This document shows positions 61,980-64,000 of a DNA stretch of 64,000 nucleotides, in pieces. The DNA is taken from positions 17,557 to 81,556 of the forward strand of contig NZ_JAUYUD010000114.1 in assembly GCF_030692605.1 (NCBI RefSeq), written 5' to 3'. The position numbers and the translations under genes are program-made. The notes under the pieces are model-generated. The model ran no database searches and was not told the DNA's origin. It saw nothing but the letters and a program-made list of their open reading frames with translations. Position 1 is the first letter of the stretch, and every line of letters begins with the position of its first letter. The DNA comes from Lutibacter sp. (GTDB taxonomy: Bacteria > Bacteroidota > Bacteroidia > Flavobacteriales > Flavobacteriaceae).

Positions 61980-62216
61980 TTACTTTTTTGCGTCTTCTAT
62001 ATAACTAATAGCTTGACCTACAGTACCAATGTTTTCAGCTTGATCGTCTGGAATTTGAATATCGAACTCTTTTTCGAATTCCATGATTAATTCTACGGTA
62101 TCAAGTGAATCTGCTCCTAAATCATTAGTGAAGCTTGCTTCGATTGTTACTTCATTTTCGTCAACTCCTAATTTATCAACGATGATAGCTTTTACTCTTG
62201 ATGCAATGTCTGACAT
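61980..62216 (-). CDS. acpP: Acyl carrier protein
   Basis: 78 residues, acidic. Ser37 in [17 protein letters not shown] is the phosphopantetheine attachment site. It is the first gene of the acpP-fabF-rnc-IPExxxVDY-pyk operon. Confidence 0.97.
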   Translation of the reverse strand: MSDIASRVKAIIVDKLGVDENEVTIEASFTNDLGADSLDTVELIMEFEKEFDIQIPDDQAENIGTVGQAISYIEDAKK

Positions 62217-62246
62217 AATTTTTTAATTTTAAATTTAATTACTCGG

Positions 62247-62254
62247 CAAAAATA
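62247..62254 (-). promoter_or_regulatory. -7 box of the acpP operon
   Basis: On the minus strand TATTTTTG, exact TAnnTTTG, 30 bp before the acpP start. No TTG is found at the usual distance, so only the -7 part is supported. Confidence 0.5.
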
Positions 62255-62388
62255 TAAAACTTTATTGAAATTGTGATTTAATACTTTCAAAAAAGACTTT
62301 TTATAACTTTTAAAGTTAAATAAAGTTTTTCATTTTACCCAAATAAGCGTGAATATTTTGTTTATTTGTGCAACAACATTAAATTAGA

Positions 62389-62967
62389 ATGATACGTATA
62401 GCAATACTGGCGTCAGGCTCTGGAACTAATGCAGAAAATATAATGGAGTATTTTAAAGGCAGCAATTCAATTTCTGTTGTGTGCGTTCTTTCTAACAAGA
62501 TCGATGCCAAAGTTTTAGACCGCGCAACTAGGTTTAAGGTCCATAATTTTAGTTTTAATAGGGTAAATTTTGAAAACCAAAGCGAAATTTCGGCGTATTT
62601 AAAAGAAAATGCAGACTATATTATATTAGCTGGGTTTTTATGGAAAATACCTGCCAACATTATTGAAGCATTTCCAAATAAAATTATTAATATTCATCCA
62701 GCATTACTTCCAAAATATGGAGGAAAAGGAATGTACGGAATGAATGTTCACAAAGCAGTTATTGAAAATAAAGAAAAGGAATCTGGGATTACAATTCATT
62801 ATGTAAATGAAAATTATGATGAAGGTGCTATAATTTTTCAAAAAAGTATTGAGGTTTTGCGTACTGATACGGCAGAAGATGTGGCTCAAAAAATACATAA
62901 ATTAGAACATAAATATTTTTCAAAAATTATTGAAAAAGTTATTTTAGAAAATGAAAGAAAAGGATAA
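62389..62967 (+). CDS. purN: Phosphoribosylglycinamide formyltransferase
   Basis: 192 residues. N-terminal IAILASGSGTNAENIMEYF binds the GAR phosphate. The formyl-transfer residues are in INIHPALLPKYGGKGMYG (Asn and His) and ITIHYVNENYDEGAIIFQ (Asp). It carries out the third step of purine synthesis with 10-formyl-tetrahydrofolate. It is divergent from acpP and overlaps rnhA by 17 bp. Confidence 0.95.
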   Translation: MIRIAILASGSGTNAENIMEYFKGSNSISVVCVLSNKIDAKVLDRATRFKVHNFSFNRVNFENQSEISAYLKENADYIILAGFLWKIPANIIEAFPNKIINIHPALLPKYGGKGMYGMNVHKAVIENKEKESGITIHYVNENYDEGAIIFQKSIEVLRTDTAEDVAQKIHKLEHKYFSKIIEKVILENERKG

Positions 62968-63436
62968 AGTTCATATTTATACAGATGGTGCTTGTAGTGG
63001 CAATCCTGGTCAGGGTGGTTATGGTATTGTTATGGAATGGGTAGGGAAACCATACAGAAAAGAATTTTCGGAAGGATTTTTAAAAACAACCAATAACAGG
63101 ATGGAATTATTGGCCGTAATTGTTGCTTTGGAAAAAATGAAAACCGATGAAGTTGAAGTCACCGTTTTCTCCGATTCTAAATATGTGGTAGATGCTGTTG
63201 AAAAAAAATGGCTGAATAGTTGGCAAAAAAAACGGTTTAAGGATGTAAAAAATCCTGATTTATGGAAGCGTTTTTTAAAAATATACAATCCTAAAAACAC
63301 AAAATTTAATTGGATAAAAGGGCATAACGAGCATCCTCAAAATGAGCGATGCGATGTGTTGGCTGTTGCAGCAGCCAAACGCGAAAATTTAAAGGAAGAT
63401 TTGGGCTATAACAACTCCAAAGACTTACTTTTCTAA
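62951..63436 (+). CDS. rnhA: Ribonuclease HI
   Basis: 161 residues. The catalytic acidic residues are visible in IYTDGACSGNPGQGGYG (Asp), NNRMELLAVIVAL (Glu), VFSDSKYVVDAV (Asp) and HNEHPQNERCDVLAVAAA (Asp). It removes RNA from RNA-DNA hybrids. Its start lies inside purN (17-bp overlap), so the two are coupled. Confidence 0.95.
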   Translation: MKEKDKVHIYTDGACSGNPGQGGYGIVMEWVGKPYRKEFSEGFLKTTNNRMELLAVIVALEKMKTDEVEVTVFSDSKYVVDAVEKKWLNSWQKKRFKDVKNPDLWKRFLKIYNPKNTKFNWIKGHNEHPQNERCDVLAVAAAKRENLKEDLGYNNSKDLLF

Positions 63437-63841
63437 TAGCGTAAAATTTTGTAAGGTTTGTAACAAATTATAAATGCTTTTTGGAGCATTGTTATGGTCA
63501 AAATCAAAAGTATAATCTTTGTTTTTGAATCTAATTGAAAATTCTCCTTTAATTGCTTTATCGACGGCCAAATCTTCTATTGAAAGATTGCTTTTTATAG
63601 TATTGAAATCAATTTTTGAAACTAAATCAATAATTTCAGCAAATTGATTGTTTGTTAATTCAACGTTTTTAGTTTCATTATTTTTTAAAACTTCCAATGC
63701 ATTATTTTCTAATTGAATTCCTAACTGAAAACCTCTTGTTTGAGCCGAATAACTGAGAACAATTGGTTCAGTTTTATCTTGACTTTGGCAAGAATTAGAT
63801 AAAGTTATTAGTATCATGAACGTGAGCATAAAGAGTTTCAT
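63425..63841 (-). CDS. Small lipoprotein of unknown function
   Basis: 138 residues with lipobox SNSC (Cys18), then QSQDK. The rest (SYSAQTRGFQLGIQLENNAL; FSIRFKNKDYTFDFDHNNAP) looks like a small beta-rich periplasmic domain. It converges with rnhA, overlapping by 12 bp. No family recognised. Confidence 0.75.
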   Translation of the reverse strand: MKLFMLTFMILITLSNSCQSQDKTEPIVLSYSAQTRGFQLGIQLENNALEVLKNNETKNVELTNNQFAEIIDLVSKIDFNTIKSNLSIEDLAVDKAIKGEFSIRFKNKDYTFDFDHNNAPKSIYNLLQTLQNFTLLEK

Positions 63842-63861
63842 AAGACATTATTATATATAAA

Positions 63862-63878
63862 CCCGTTGGGTGTAATTA
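63862..63878 (-). repeat. Solitary end of a family B element
   Basis: cccgttgggtgtaatta is the family B right end in inverted orientation, with one change. The following bases do not continue the known family B interior in this window, so it is either a remnant end or a different internal version. Confidence 0.45.
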
Positions 63879-64000
63879 AATTATTTGCGTTTTAATATTA
63901 TTTATTGGTCTGTCAAATATAAATTTATTGATGTATTGAACCAATGTTAAAGCTGTTATTTTTGCTAAAATTCTTGTTTTAAAACCTTGAAAAGATTTAG

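Noticed and set aside
1..64000. tRNA, rRNA or prophage genes
   Set aside because: No cloverleaf, rRNA-like or phage structural sequence was noticed on either strand.

Overview
The window is AT-rich chromosomal DNA (about one third G+C by eye) from a member of the Bacteroidota, most likely a Flavobacteriaceae-type marine or aquatic bacterium. The signs are the complete Bat aerotolerance gene order, many short Bacteroidota-style lipoprotein signals, flavobacterial conserved proteins (IPExxxVDY family, DUF2891, TlpA-DUF4369), a MetRS with a KISTS loop, and promoters of the Bacteroidota form TTG-N19..22-TAnnTTTG. No tRNA, rRNA or CRISPR was seen.

Layout. 1-13.1 kb is the distal part of a polysaccharide utilization locus: a LamG protein entering from the left edge, two tandem GH144-type (PF10091) lipoproteins, an esterase, two GH3 beta-glucosidase lipoproteins around a GH43-like/F5-8C protein, and a sugar MFS permease. 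GH144 plus GH3 suggests a beta-1,2-glucan or a related beta-glucan as substrate. 13.2-22.2 kb is housekeeping and envelope: an MsbA-like exporter, DsbD, a class V aminotransferase, HupE, dCMP deaminase, an S41 protease and LpxH. 22.4-30.8 kb is the moxR-DUF58-batABCDE operon. 30.8-41.6 kb holds exported RidA, two TlpA-type thioredoxins, CvpA, SDR, YraN, LD-carboxypeptidase, metG and tex. 41.6-54.1 kb is accessory: a DUF4143 ATPase, a two-gene Pycsar antiphage system, a HigBA toxin-antitoxin pair, an outer-membrane barrel, an 859-residue alanine-rich lipoprotein, a short SSB with a NUMOD4/HNH protein, a DUF6364/PIN toxin-antitoxin pair and an alkaline phosphatase. 54.1-64 kb returns to core genes: M28 peptidase, DUF2891, pyk, IPExxxVDY, rnc, fabF, acpP, purN and rnhA.

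The most interesting structure is at 42,756-45,452. A small transposon-like element with about 18-bp terminal inverted repeats and a perfect 4-bp target duplication (AATT) carries the Pycsar operon and the HigBA pair as two tandem cassettes. Each cassette follows the same leader of roughly 200 bp and has its own inverted ends beginning GTTGTA...TACAAC. A cargo-free 308-bp copy of the same element, inverted and flanked by a different 4-bp duplication (AAAT), lies at 57,571-57,878. It shows what the unloaded element looks like. A second miniature element family, with 9-bp target duplications, occurs three times (49.5, 53.6 and 53.9 kb). A repeat related to the left arm of the first family appears to have inserted in frame into metG and adds about 54 residues to methionyl-tRNA synthetase. 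The region around 42-54 kb therefore looks like a repeat-driven accessory island where small defence modules are carried by non-autonomous elements.
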